Positions 39,096 to 46,628 of a stretch of 55,635 nucleotides of DNA are shown here, piece by piece. Position 1 is the stretch's first letter; every line of letters starts with the position of its first letter. A model generated the notes under the pieces. That model searched no databases, was not told the origin of the DNA, and saw only the letters and a list, made by a program, of their open reading frames with translations. Source of the DNA: a virus; IMG/VR virus record IMGVR_UViG_3300003319_000118, positions 1 through 55,635 of that record; one strand, 5' to 3'. Made by a program: the position numbers and the translations under genes.

Positions 39096-39274
39096 TAGGC
39101 TTCCGGGTCGTGAATCACGCCGCGCCGGCTGATGACTTCACCGCCCAGTTCTCCTACCTTGTTGGCAGCACCCTGCGCGGCTTCGTCAGCCACCTCCTGC
39201 TGCTGGCTCTCACTCAACTCTTCCTCGGCCGTGTACTGGATGGTTGAGCTAACGGTGATGGTGTATTCAGGCAT
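39095..39274 (-). CDS. small acidic protein (59 aa)
   Basis: Start at 39274 with GGAGTTCTCCG before it; a longer frame to 39340 would add a hydrophobic N-terminus but lacks a ribosome site. Sequence PEYTITVSSTIQYTAEEELSESQQQEVADEAAQG. Function unknown. Confidence 0.6.
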   Translation of the reverse strand: MPEYTITVSSTIQYTAEEELSESQQQEVADEAAQGAANKVGELGGEVISRRGVIHDPEA

Positions 39275-39446
39275 CGGAGAACTCCAAGCGCACGCCCATA
39301 GCACTGCCGTAAGCAATAGGGGTGTGACGCGCGCCGTCAAGTTGGGTTAGTATGCGTTTCATCGCCGCGAAGTCTCGCCCTGAGAAAGTTGGGGCTTCGT
39401 GGTGGTGGCCGGGGGAGATGGCTTTAATGCCGTCGAACCCGGTCAG
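39267..39446 (-). CDS. coding-like frame with non-ATG start (about 59 aa)
   Basis: LTGFDGIKAISPGHHHEAPTF...RDFAAMKRILTQLDGARHTPIAYGSAMGVRLEF has normal codon usage, sits exactly between two genes and ends overlapping the next ATG (GATGCCTGA). It follows a TAA directly and has only CTG (39446) as early start, or an internal ATG giving 31 residues. Either a CTG start, coupling from the preceding gene, or decay. Confidence 0.4.
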   Translation of the reverse strand: MTGFDGIKAISPGHHHEAPTFSGRDFAAMKRILTQLDGARHTPIAYGSAMGVRLEFSDA

Positions 39447-39452
39447 CTTGTT

Positions 39453-39620
39453 TTAGCGATTGCGCCTCCGCGAAGCCTTAGCCAGCTTCCGCTTGCAGCT
39501 CTCACAAGTCACCAGCCGCCGGTCTTTGCTAAACCGAGAAGACGAAGTAGCCAGACTGCACACAGCCTCTACTTCGAGCCGCGAAGGTGATGCGTCGTAA
39601 TGGATTGGTTCTTTCGCCAT
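39453..39620 (-). CDS. small Cys-pair basic protein (55 aa)
   Basis: MAKEPIHYDASPSRLEVEAVC... with VTCESCKRKLAKASRRRNR at the end: a CxxC pair plus an earlier Cys, and a basic tail. Three bases after the upstream stop region (TAGCCAATG). Too short for many gene finders but clearly in a chain of small genes. Confidence 0.55.
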   Translation of the reverse strand: MAKEPIHYDASPSRLEVEAVCSLATSSSRFSKDRRLVTCESCKRKLAKASRRRNR

Positions 39621-39623
39621 TGG

Positions 39624-39794
39624 CTACTCGGGGCCGTCAATGAAGTCGGGGTCGGTGCCGTAGACACCAATTATCAGCCGATGCAGCTTCAAGAAGACGG
39701 CCTTGAACTTCTTCTTTTTCTCCGGGTCTTTTCTAATCTCGCGCAAAGTAGCGATGACGACCTTGACGCCTTGATCGAACGGAACTTTGTTCAT
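39624..39794 (-). CDS. small basic helical protein (56 aa)
   Basis: MNKVPFDQGVKVVIATLREIRKDPEKKKKFKAVFLKLHRLIIGVYG... starts after GGTGAGGTGTAGCA. Ends DPDFIDGPE. No family recognised, but good context in the chain between holin-like and membrane genes. Confidence 0.6.
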   Translation of the reverse strand: MNKVPFDQGVKVVIATLREIRKDPEKKKKFKAVFLKLHRLIIGVYGTDPDFIDGPE

Positions 39795-39803
39795 TGCTAC
39801 ACC

Positions 39804-40040
39804 TCACCCGCTCTGTTGGCTCAGGTGTGCATCACACACGTCTCGGATGGCACGCAGCGCCGCATTGAATTTCCCGTCATTGTTCTGTTGATAGCCCGTG
39901 GCGGCCGAGCCAGCCGAGACGAGGATGTTGCCCATCACGTCGTCTTTGCCCGTCTTGTTCGTGTCCAAGCCCTGAAGCATGAGCCCAAGCCCAACGGCCT
40001 GCGACGTGGCGATCTGTAGAATGAGTTTGCTGTCTGCCAT
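39804..40040 (-). CDS. unknown small protein (78 aa)
   Basis: ADSKLILQIATSQAVGLGLMLQGLDTNKTGKDDVMGNILVSAGSAATGYQQNNDGKFNAALRAIRDVCDAHL. Directly follows the holin-like gene, with a one-base gap. Helical; no motif recognised. Possibly co-acting with the putative holin. Confidence 0.6.
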   Translation of the reverse strand: MADSKLILQIATSQAVGLGLMLQGLDTNKTGKDDVMGNILVSAGSAATGYQQNNDGKFNAALRAIRDVCDAHLSQQSG

Positions 40041-40322
40041 TCAGTTACCTTCCTTCTTCTCTTCTGCCTTCTTCTGTAACTCAGTAACGCCGACGGCCGA
40101 GCCGGCAGCAAGTACCCCAACGAGCGCGCAGTTAGCTGCCATCTGTGCCGTGAGCGCTGTCCCGTTAGCCACCGCGAGCAGGAAGGCGCTCGCCTCCCCG
40201 AAGAGGAGCGCCAGCGCAACGGGCACCCAACCTACCGTGTAGAGCGGCGTCAGCTTCACCATGTCCACCAGCACTTTGGCGAACATGGCAGCGGCGACGG
40301 CCTGAATCAGTATGTTGTCCAT
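40041..40322 (-). CDS. putative holin (93 aa)
   Basis: Three hydrophobic segments: ILIQAVAAAMFAKVLVDMV, VGWVPVALALLFGEASAFLLAV and MAANCALVGVLAAGSAVGV, then a Lys/Glu C-terminus (LQKKAEEKKEGN). This is a typical holin layout. Start at 40322 (DNILIQ); the open frame runs further upstream without coding character. First gene of the 40.4-32.9 kb leftward block. Confidence 0.6.
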   Translation of the reverse strand: MDNILIQAVAAAMFAKVLVDMVKLTPLYTVGWVPVALALLFGEASAFLLAVANGTALTAQMAANCALVGVLAAGSAVGVTELQKKAEEKKEGN

Positions 40323-40438
40323 CGTCTTCGTTGTGGAAAGGGAGCGGCGACTCATCAGGAAGAAAGGTAACTCCCCTCGCCGCCCCCTTCCGTGTCCGCC
40401 CGACATAGCGAGCGGCGACTTGAGTTCAAAAAGCGAAA

Positions 40439-40475
40439 GGGCTCCGACTCACCATTGAAGGCGTAGCCAGAGCCC
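40439..40475 (-). terminator. terminator between replication and packaging blocks
   Basis: GGGCTC / GAGCCC stem with extra internal pairs, followed leftward by TTTCGCTTTTT. Ends the replication transcript that finishes with the DUF1064 gene at 40517. The remaining intergenic DNA to 40322 has no gene and probably holds the late promoter. Confidence 0.6.
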
Positions 40476-40516
40476 AAGGCTCACACTAATTTTCCGCGCG
40501 TCAGTTTACCACGACT

Positions 40517-40948
40517 TCACGTTTCGAGAATAGAAATTCCGAAGAGCGCTTCGACCAGTTTTTTCTTCAGCCTGTAAACATCCGTGCGGAAGCCCTTCAC
40601 GTCTTCCCATACGCGGCACCTCTTGTCCATGTCCCAATAAACGAAGTCGCAGATGTAGTCCGCGATATGAATACAGTTTACTTCAATCGGCATCCGTACC
40701 TGACAGCGAACATCGCGCACCTTATCGGCACGCTCAAGTAGTTTAAGCTCGGCGTACCTATCGGCCTCTTTACGCGACTGAAATTTGATGCCATCGACCA
40801 CACAAGGGCGCGCTCCGTACTTGTGCGGCTTCGTCCGGTTGCGAAATTCCTCGGCTGTCATGTCAGCTTTCATGCTAAAATAGAAGCGGCTCGAACGAGT
40901 GCTGCAAACGCCCCGCGCTGCTTCTTCTGTAGGAGTAGGGTTAGACAT
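40517..40948 (-). CDS. DUF1064 PD-(D/E)XK-like nuclease (143 aa)
   Basis: KYGARPCVVDGIKFQSRKEADRYAEL, then VDVRCQVRMPIEV-like strand and VWEDVKGFRTDVYRLKKKLVEALFGI match DUF1064, a phage family with a restriction-endonuclease fold proposed to act on Holliday junctions or damaged DNA. ExK-type catalytic residues would lie in WEDVKG. Overlaps the next gene by eight bases. Confidence 0.82.
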   Translation of the reverse strand: MSNPTPTEEAARGVCSTRSSRFYFSMKADMTAEEFRNRTKPHKYGARPCVVDGIKFQSRKEADRYAELKLLERADKVRDVRCQVRMPIEVNCIHIADYICDFVYWDMDKRCRVWEDVKGFRTDVYRLKKKLVEALFGISILET

Positions 40949-41258
40949 GGGAGTCCTCCGTGAGTCGCCGTCTCACCCGATTAGCAGCCGCATGGTCAGG
41001 CTCGGCGTTCTCATATACCGCGTCAGCCTCCTCATTCTCTTCGTCCATCAAAGTGAAATAGCGCAACCGAATATCATCGGCATCCGCTACACTTGGCTCA
41101 TCAAGAGCATCGAAGCAGAGTGCTCGCAACTCCGTGAACTTCTCAGCGAACCGCGCAGGCAAGTGCTCTGTGCCGAAAAGCATCTCATCACGAAAGAACT
41201 CTCCGCACTTAAGCAGGGCGTACTCTTGCACGGTTCGTCTGCGTCGAGTGTTAGCCAT
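40941..41258 (-). CDS. unknown helical protein (105 aa)
   Basis: ANTRRRRTVQEYALLKCGEFFRDEMLFGTEHLPARFAEKFTELRALCFDAL... Helical and acidic C-terminal half. Overlaps both neighbours by eight bases (ATGGCTAA, ATGTCTAA), indicating tight coupling in the replication block. No domain recognised. Confidence 0.6.
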   Translation of the reverse strand: MANTRRRRTVQEYALLKCGEFFRDEMLFGTEHLPARFAEKFTELRALCFDALDEPSVADADDIRLRYFTLMDEENEEADAVYENAEPDHAAANRVRRRLTEDSHV

Positions 41259-41415
41259 ACGCTTTAATCTCTTCTTTTAAAAGATAGACGCGGATTTTGT
41301 TGTCGCCTATGCCGACACCTGTCACGTCGGGACGGTCGGCTAGATAAGCCTTCACTTTACGCTTAGCGTGATAGATGTTAACAGGTGCGCCAGTTTCAGA
41401 AACAACGTCTGCCAT
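41251..41415 (-). CDS. small unknown protein (54 aa)
   Basis: MADVVSETGAPVNIYHAKRKVKAYLADRPDVTGVGIGDNKIRVYLLKEEIKAYG, beta-alpha pattern. Start follows GGAGGATTGAAGG. The hairpin at 41431-41447 lies between its start and the MmcB-like stop and may tune its expression. Confidence 0.6.
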   Translation of the reverse strand: MADVVSETGAPVNIYHAKRKVKAYLADRPDVTGVGIGDNKIRVYLLKEEIKAYG

Positions 41416-41430
41416 CCTTCAATCCTCCGT

Positions 41431-41447
41431 GCGCTTCGGGAGCGCAA
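41431..41447. repeat. 17-base hairpin GCGCTTCGGGAGCGCAA, copy 1
   Basis: GCGCT/AGCGC stem around TTCGGG-type loop; an exact copy lies at 51473-51489. Both copies sit 8-20 bases downstream of a stop codon of a leftward gene. Possibly an mRNA processing or stability element. Confidence 0.5.
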
Positions 41448-41455
41448 CAACCCGG

Positions 41456-42226
41456 CTAAGTTTTCACTTCCGTCTGCTCGATGGACTCGATGACGCGGCG
41501 CGCGGCGTTCTTGATGCTGTCAAGTGAACGGCGGTGATACTCGACACCGCCCTGCTTTACGAGTGCATAGGCTTCCGCGAGGCCGTCCACATCCCACGTC
41601 TTGAACTCAACGCCGGTCAGTCGCTCGAACTTATCGACGGCCTCCTTGAGTTGGTTGTAGGCGTAACCCGCCGACTCACGCCCCCGCGTAAGGCCGTTCT
41701 TGTAGCCCTCGTCAAGAATTCGCTTCCGTTCGGCGTCGGGCATGATGTTGTCCTGCGCGGCGCGGAAGAGTCCGGCGAGGAAGGCGCGGGTGATCGGCTG
41801 CGCTTCGAGTTTCGGGGCTTCAACTTTCACCTTGAGCTTGCCGCCGCTCGGATACATGAGCCCCCACGTCGGGGGGAGTTCGCCGGGCTGCACAATCGAC
41901 TCATCCCCGACAACCAAAAACCAGAAGTCGCAGAAGCGGCAGATGGCGTCCGCCTTCGCTGGCCGCTTCAACTCATTAAGCCAGTCAGCGCGGGAAGCCT
42001 TCACTTCAAAGCCGTAGAGGTAGAGTCCGCGCGACGGCCAGAGCGACATAACCAGCGCATCGGCAGAGCGCGATTTATTGCCGCCCGTCCCGTTGGGCAC
42101 TTCCTCCATGTAGGCGTATGCGTCCTTCGGGTAGCGCTCACGCAGTAGAGCTTTAATCTCGCCCGTGCTGAGCACCTTGCGCTTCGGCTTACTCTCTTGA
42201 AATAGTGTTGGCTCAGCAACGCTCAT
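41456..42226 (-). CDS. MmcB-like PD-(D/E)XK DNA-repair nuclease (256 aa)
   Basis: RSADALVMSLWPSRGLYLYGFEVKASRADWLNELKRPAKADAICRFCDFWFLVVGDE, with D, ExK (FEVKAS) and a late ELPPTWGLM strand, matches phage proteins of the MmcB/PDDEXK group acting on damaged or branched DNA. GGGAGAGAGAGATT precedes the ATG. C-terminal 110 residues are helical. Confidence 0.8.
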   Translation of the reverse strand: MSVAEPTLFQESKPKRKVLSTGEIKALLRERYPKDAYAYMEEVPNGTGGNKSRSADALVMSLWPSRGLYLYGFEVKASRADWLNELKRPAKADAICRFCDFWFLVVGDESIVQPGELPPTWGLMYPSGGKLKVKVEAPKLEAQPITRAFLAGLFRAAQDNIMPDAERKRILDEGYKNGLTRGRESAGYAYNQLKEAVDKFERLTGVEFKTWDVDGLAEAYALVKQGGVEYHRRSLDSIKNAARRVIESIEQTEVKT

Positions 42227-42297
42227 AATCTCTCTCTCCCATGCGTAAGACTTAGGATTCAGTCCTACCTGCTTCTGTGTGTTCAGTTCTACATTTT

Positions 42298-42330
42298 CCC
42301 TAACTCATCCCTAACTCATCCCTAACCCGC
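42298..42330. repeat. three tandem 11-base repeats CCCTAACTCAT
   Basis: CCCTAACTCAT (42298-42308), CCCTAACTCAT (42309-42319) and CCCTAACCCGC (42320-42330). Perfect head-to-tail period in the gap between two replication genes, next to a CCGGG/CCCGG stem. Iteron-like; candidate origin or regulator site. Confidence 0.6.
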
Positions 42331-42385
42331 CCGGGTCGGCTCTCAACCGGGAGTGGGTCGGATAACAAGTATTTTCGCGCACCTT

Positions 42386-42628
42386 TCAGCCGGACATCTG
42401 AGTCGTCGCGCTGTTGGCGTTTACAATCTCCCGTTCCCACTCTCGGAAGGCACGTAGCACATCGGCTACTCGGTTCTGTCCTGCGGCCCATCTCATATAT
42501 TCACTGTCGAGTCGTGCCCAAGCTGCGTTGACCGCTGGCATACTGATACTGAAGTCAATGCCGGGATGCTCTTTGACGATGCGGAGCCAGCCATCGCGTA
42601 GCTTGATCTTGAGATAGTCGGCTACCAT
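42386..42628 (-). CDS. small helical protein downstream of the helicase gene (80 aa)
   Basis: VADYLKIKLRDGWLRIVKEHPGIDFSISMPAVNAAWARLDSEYMRWAAGQNRVADVLRAFREWEREIVNAN. Helical, overlaps the primase-helicase gene by seven bases. Good site GAAGAGGAAGAATCCAA before the ATG. May assist the helicase; not recognised. Confidence 0.6.
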   Translation of the reverse strand: MVADYLKIKLRDGWLRIVKEHPGIDFSISMPAVNAAWARLDSEYMRWAAGQNRVADVLRAFREWEREIVNANSATTQMSG

Positions 42629-44361
42629 TTGGATTCTTCCTCTTCAACCGTCTCGGTAAAATAAACAGGCCGTGTGTCGGTAAAGCGACCATTCGTCGCA
42701 TCAAAGTACAGCTCAACCTTGCCGGGTCTGCCGCACTCGCGGAAACGTACCTTTTGAACGTGTACCTCGGTGGCGCTACCTTCCTGCAACACATCACGCC
42801 AGACCGAAAGCCCCACATCGCATTTGTTTCGGAAGTGAGCTGAACCGCTAATGTCGTACAGAGTTGGCACCGGATAACTACCCGTCCGCACGTCCTTTTG
42901 TAGCTTCGTTGGATGGGCCACAAGCCACATATGCTTTTCTTTTTGACGACCATAGCCGCGGAGTCTCGTCAGCGACTGGCTCACGAACTCAGTCTCGGTC
43001 ATGTTCGCTGGCCGTCGATGCTCAAGCTCATTCCACGGGTCGATAACAACACCTTGAACTTTGAAATCGGTAGAGTCTACCCAATCAATACAATCAAGGA
43101 TGCCCGAGACGGTGCGCCTTCCATCTTCGGGAAGTACAAAAACAAAATGCTCGGCGAGCCATTCAAGCCCTTCATCCATCTCGGCCTCGGTCATGCGCAC
43201 TACGTCGCCTTTGCCGAAGGGCTTGCCCATATAGATAGAAAGAAGTTGCGCGGCGTGACGCTCAAGCGGTTGGTTCTCTATTGAGGTAACAGCCACCTTC
43301 CACTCATGCAGGCTGGCAAGGTTATGCAGGATACAATCGAGCACGGCCGTCTTGCCGTGAGTCGGAATACCGGTTACTACGGTGAACTGTCCGAGCTTCA
43401 CCGTGTAGTGCCAGTCGAGCGAAGGGATGCCGGTTGAGACGCCGCCCGGAAGCCCTGCGCGATAAAGTTTCCTTACACGGTCGGCGAACTCCGAGACGAA
43501 GTAGACGCCCTCGGGGCGCTCACCGTCCATCACCGTCTTTTCGGGGAAGACGCAAAGAGGATCATCCGGCGAGTAGCGTGCGACCGAGTAGGCTATCTTG
43601 CGAATGTCACCGTCAGGCAGCGGCGGTTCACAGCGCCGCTCATTCACCACCGAGAGCAGCGCGTAGATTTCTGCGGCATCGAGGCCGCGTCGTCGGTTGG
43701 TGCCTGCTATACTTGTGAGAACGTTGTTACGCCCGCCCTCGGGTATCTTATCCGTGCCTTCGTTAAGCGTTACGGCGGCGCCGCCCGTGTTCTCTTGCAG
43801 TTTCCGCTTTAACCACTCGGGCGCGTCCGGTATCTCGTCAGGAAGCGACTCGCCCCAGGCGTAGACACCGCCCGAAACGTGACCGCTCGGCGGGGCGACG
43901 ATGTAGCCGCCGTCACCTTTAATGTCTATGCCGGGGCCGAAAGCCGGTTCTGCCTTCTGTTTGCTGTTCGTGGTCTTGACATAAAAACCGGGATGCTTGA
44001 ATAGCAGGTGCCATCCGCCCCCGCCCGTGCGTACGAAATACTTCTGATCCAGCGGCCCGTATTCCGCGAGAAGTCGTTTCAGACTGTCCGTGCCGCCCGC
44101 GTGAGCGTCAACGTCAACGACAATAAACCCCGACGCCGCGCCCGTAACTATTCCCCAATTAGTGCCGCGGTATTTAGCTGCCCAAAACGTGACCATTGCA
44201 GCTTTATCCGACGCGTCGTTGTGGCCGTGCTCAGTCCGCGGATGTTTTGCGGGTGAGTCACACGCAGCCCCCTTCGGGCAGGAACAGACGCCGCCTACAG
44301 GCTCGTACACGGGAAAGACTTTCCAACCCCGCGCGGCGTAAGAAAGAATCTGTTCGCTCAT
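42622..44361 (-). CDS. primase-polymerase/DnaB-like helicase fusion (579 aa)
   Basis: N-terminal AEP primase-polymerase: CSCPKGAACDSPAKHPR zinc-like knuckle, VVDVDAH with D83/D85, H118 in GGGWHLLF, PGIDIKGDGGYIVAPPS. A PriCT-like helical linker follows (GGRNNVLTSIAGTNRRRG). From residue about 305 a RecA-like helicase core: GIPSLDWHY, Walker A GIPTHGKT (331-338), IDPWNEL Walker B region, AHPTKL. Together it can prime and unwind the phage replication fork. Central replication gene of the block, coupled to RNase H by ATGA. Confidence 0.9.
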   Translation of the reverse strand: MSEQILSYAARGWKVFPVYEPVGGVCSCPKGAACDSPAKHPRTEHGHNDASDKAAMVTFWAAKYRGTNWGIVTGAASGFIVVDVDAHAGGTDSLKRLLAEYGPLDQKYFVRTGGGGWHLLFKHPGFYVKTTNSKQKAEPAFGPGIDIKGDGGYIVAPPSGHVSGGVYAWGESLPDEIPDAPEWLKRKLQENTGGAAVTLNEGTDKIPEGGRNNVLTSIAGTNRRRGLDAAEIYALLSVVNERRCEPPLPDGDIRKIAYSVARYSPDDPLCVFPEKTVMDGERPEGVYFVSEFADRVRKLYRAGLPGGVSTGIPSLDWHYTVKLGQFTVVTGIPTHGKTAVLDCILHNLASLHEWKVAVTSIENQPLERHAAQLLSIYMGKPFGKGDVVRMTEAEMDEGLEWLAEHFVFVLPEDGRRTVSGILDCIDWVDSTDFKVQGVVIDPWNELEHRRPANMTETEFVSQSLTRLRGYGRQKEKHMWLVAHPTKLQKDVRTGSYPVPTLYDISGSAHFRNKCDVGLSVWRDVLQEGSATEVHVQKVRFRECGRPGKVELYFDATNGRFTDTRPVYFTETVEEEESKW

Positions 44362-44786
44362 GCGGCCTTACTCCTCTCCGCTCGGTAAACCTCATTCACG
44401 AGCGCGTCGGCCTCCACGTTCTGCGTGCGAGGCACCCATTGAAGCTGAACATTCGCCATGCCCCGCATCAGTTCGCGGATGCGGTCGCGGTAGGGTCTCA
44501 AGTGATCGGCGTTGCAGTCCCACCGCCCGGCGACCTGATTGACCACGAGGGCCGAGTCGCTGAAGACTTCGCCCTCGTGGCCGTTGTCGGACATCCAGCG
44601 CAGGGCGCGACCGACGGCGACGTATTCAGCGACGTTGTTGCTGTACTTCGCTCGACCGCGACCGACACAGCCGCCGTCGCTGGCAACTACGGTGTCGCCA
44701 TCCTTCGCCAGCCACGCCCAGCAGCTCCAACCCGTCGCGGAGAACCGCGGCTCATAGAGACCGTCGCAATAGAGTTTGAGTCTCAT
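44358..44786 (-). CDS. RNase HI-like protein (142 aa)
   Basis: Catalytic D in LYCDGLYEP, E in NNVAEYVAVGRAL, D in VFSDSALVVNQVAG, and D in NVEADALVNE, in correct order for RNase H type 1. Removes RNA primers during phage DNA synthesis. ATGA overlaps on both sides tie it to the helicase and DUF1376 genes. Confidence 0.87.
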   Translation of the reverse strand: MRLKLYCDGLYEPRFSATGWSCWAWLAKDGDTVVASDGGCVGRGRAKYSNNVAEYVAVGRALRWMSDNGHEGEVFSDSALVVNQVAGRWDCNADHLRPYRDRIRELMRGMANVQLQWVPRTQNVEADALVNEVYRAERSKAA

Positions 44787-45472
44787 TGCACCAATCCTCC
44801 CCCTGCGCGGTTCAGTTCGGCTTGTGACTTGGCGGGCGGGGCGTTGCGCTTGAGCACCCCCACGAGATATTCATGCGGATTGGCGCGCGGCTGCATGGAA
44901 GTCGTCGCAATCGCCTCCGCGACCCTTGTGTTGCCGTAATCCTGTGCAAGTTTGGCGAGCAGCGAGCGGGCGTTCTTAGCAGTCATCACTCGCCCGTGTG
45001 TGAGGAGTGGTACGCCCACGTCGAAGATGTTGGGCGCGTTCGCGCCCGTTCCGTTAGGAACGGAATCTGATACTGAAACTGAAGAGGTTTGTTTTTGCTT
45101 GGCGGGTTGCTTGCGGTTTGCTTGAGTTTTGCTTCCACCTGCGCGGCCTGATTTCGCGCGTTCCCTTCTGATTTGCTCGTCCCTCACCATATCCGGCGAG
45201 AAGATAGCCCCAGCTTGATTCCGGTGAGCTACCCCCTTCCGTAATAGTTCGGAGATGCACGCAAGACCTTCGGATATGTCCCCGCCGATGGCCGCAGCGA
45301 TGTCTTCATCACTCCACGGCTCGCCGCCAGAGGCAAGTACCCCACGATCTTCGCACTCAAACATCAGACAGAGCATATCTACCCACGTACCCTTAGCCGC
45401 CTTTGAGCAGCGGCGGAGGCCGGGGTGTTTCATCCAGTCGCCGGGATAGAATGGGAAGTAGGGAAATTTCAC
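44783..45472 (-). CDS. DUF1376-type replisome organiser/helicase loader (229 aa)
   Basis: GTG start at 45472 overlaps the preceding stop; upstream extension in the frame is not coding-like. KFPYFPFYPGDWMKHPGLRRCSKAAKGTWVDMLCLMFECEDRGVL matches DUF1376, common in phage replication modules. C-terminal helix (VAEAIATTSMQPRANPHEYLVGVLK) resembles DnaD-like C-domains. Likely loads the helicase at the origin. Confidence 0.78.
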   Translation of the reverse strand: MKFPYFPFYPGDWMKHPGLRRCSKAAKGTWVDMLCLMFECEDRGVLASGGEPWSDEDIAAAIGGDISEGLACISELLRKGVAHRNQAGAIFSPDMVRDEQIRRERAKSGRAGGSKTQANRKQPAKQKQTSSVSVSDSVPNGTGANAPNIFDVGVPLLTHGRVMTAKNARSLLAKLAQDYGNTRVAEAIATTSMQPRANPHEYLVGVLKRNAPPAKSQAELNRAGGGLVQ

Positions 45473-45702
45473 AGCCCGCGCCCCCTTTCCACCCGCTTGA
45501 CGTGTGAAGCGTAGACGCCGACCGATACCGTGACCCACAGGACGGCCTTAGTTTCTTCCGTTTCAATGGACTCCACGGGCGCGGTGAACTCGACGCCGTT
45601 TAGGTTGAAAGTGATTTGATCTCCCGGCCGGTAAAGCGAGAGCGCACCAGGAATGACTTGTAGATTGGGCTTGGAAGTAGAGTTGAGACGGCGGCGCGGC
45701 AT
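45469..45702 (-). CDS. unknown small basic protein (77 aa; longer start possible)
   Basis: PRRRLNSTSKPNLQVIPGALSLYRPGDQITFNLNGVEFTAPVESIETEETKAVLW is a small beta barrel-like sequence after GGAAAGGTGAATGCC. The frame is open upstream to 46023; an ATG at 45912 has GGAGG in front and would give 147 residues, but that extension is encoded by the inverted-repeat cluster at 45773-45930 and may be untranslated. GTGA-coupled to the DUF1376 gene. Confidence 0.6.
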   Translation of the reverse strand: MPRRRLNSTSKPNLQVIPGALSLYRPGDQITFNLNGVEFTAPVESIETEETKAVLWVTVSVGVYASHVKRVERGRGL

Positions 45703-45772
45703 GGCATTCACCTTTCCGCGCGGGCCTAAAACACAAAGACCCGCACCGACATGACGCGGCCCACACGCTCTT

Positions 45773-45930
45773 GCGAAGGAGACGTATGACGCTGCGCCCG
45801 CCGATGCGGGCGTTTCTGTTAACCGGAGGCCGGTTAGATTGAACTGTGTGGACGCGCCGTTTTTGCCGTAAACAAAAACAGCGTCACACGTCTCCTTCGC
45901 AGTTCCAATCATAACAACCGGCCTCCGGTT
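45773..45930. repeat. nested inverted-repeat cluster in the leader of the 45469 gene
   Basis: GCGAAGGAGACG...ACGCTG (45773-45794) pairs 21 of 22 with the inverted copy at 45879-45900. Between and beyond them lie AACCGGAGGCCGGTT (45821-45835) and its inverted copy AACCGGCCTCCGGTT (45916-45930), and a CGCCCGC-CGAT-GCGGGCG hairpin with TTTCTGTT (45794-45818). The order makes a pseudoknot-type interleaving possible. The second palindrome contains the GGAGG of a possible start at 45912. Confidence 0.7.
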
Positions 45931-45940
45931 TGGCAATAGG

Positions 45941-46606
45941 TTAGAAGGGTATCTCTTCGTCGTCTTCGGCTGAGGCGAGTTGTGCCGGTCGCGCTCCCAC
46001 GGCTGCCGCAGCGACCGCCTCACCCGAAGGCATCTGATTGCCGGCCGCCTCTACCGCCGGGATGACCTCGGTCATCATCACGTCGTAGAGGTATTCGTTG
46101 ACGGCGCTGAAGTCCCAGCCGCCGAGTCGCTTTTTCGTAGGCTCGGGGCAGTCGCCGGGATTCTCTTTCGTGTACTTCTGTAAGACCGTCGCGCCGTCCT
46201 GCTTGACGTTGAAGGCCGTCGTGTCGTTCTTCTGGTCGTACCAGGCCGAGAACTCGACCGGCTGGGAAAAGTTGATGTTCTCGGCCAGCCGCATGAAGCG
46301 GGAAGTGACGCGCGACGAGAACGGCAGCGTCAGGATGCACGGTGTTCCGGCCGCGTCGAGATGCAGCTTCCATCCACGGAAGGTGGTGTCCTCGAACTCG
46401 CGCTCATACCACTCGATCTTGCAAATGAGCGCTTCGACGCCCTTGTACTTCTTGACGTACTTCTTTATTTTCTCTTTGGTGCGCGGGTTCTCGACTTCGA
46501 CTTCATCGAAGCCGACAATAGGTGTCTTGCTCTCTTCGATGATGGAGTGGTGTTTGATTTGCAGGTACTTGGTTCCTGTTGCGGTGGCTTCCTGTAAGCC
46601 TTTCAT
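45941..46606 (-). CDS. SSB-like single-stranded DNA-binding protein (221 aa)
   Basis: Beta-rich N-terminal 150 residues with aromatic and Lys patches (KYLQIKHHSIIEE, WKLHLDAAGTPCILTLPFSSRVTSRFMRLAENINFSQPVEFSAWYDQ) and an acidic C-terminal tip EDDEEIPF almost identical to the partner-binding tail of bacterial SSB. Position in the replication block agrees. Not a clear member of the classic SSB family, so this is a functional guess. Confidence 0.68.
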   Translation of the reverse strand: MKGLQEATATGTKYLQIKHHSIIEESKTPIVGFDEVEVENPRTKEKIKKYVKKYKGVEALICKIEWYEREFEDTTFRGWKLHLDAAGTPCILTLPFSSRVTSRFMRLAENINFSQPVEFSAWYDQKNDTTAFNVKQDGATVLQKYTKENPGDCPEPTKKRLGGWDFSAVNEYLYDVMMTEVIPAVEAAGNQMPSGEAVAAAAVGARPAQLASAEDDEEIPF

Positions 46607-46628
46607 GCGGTGAACCTCTCTTTCGTGG

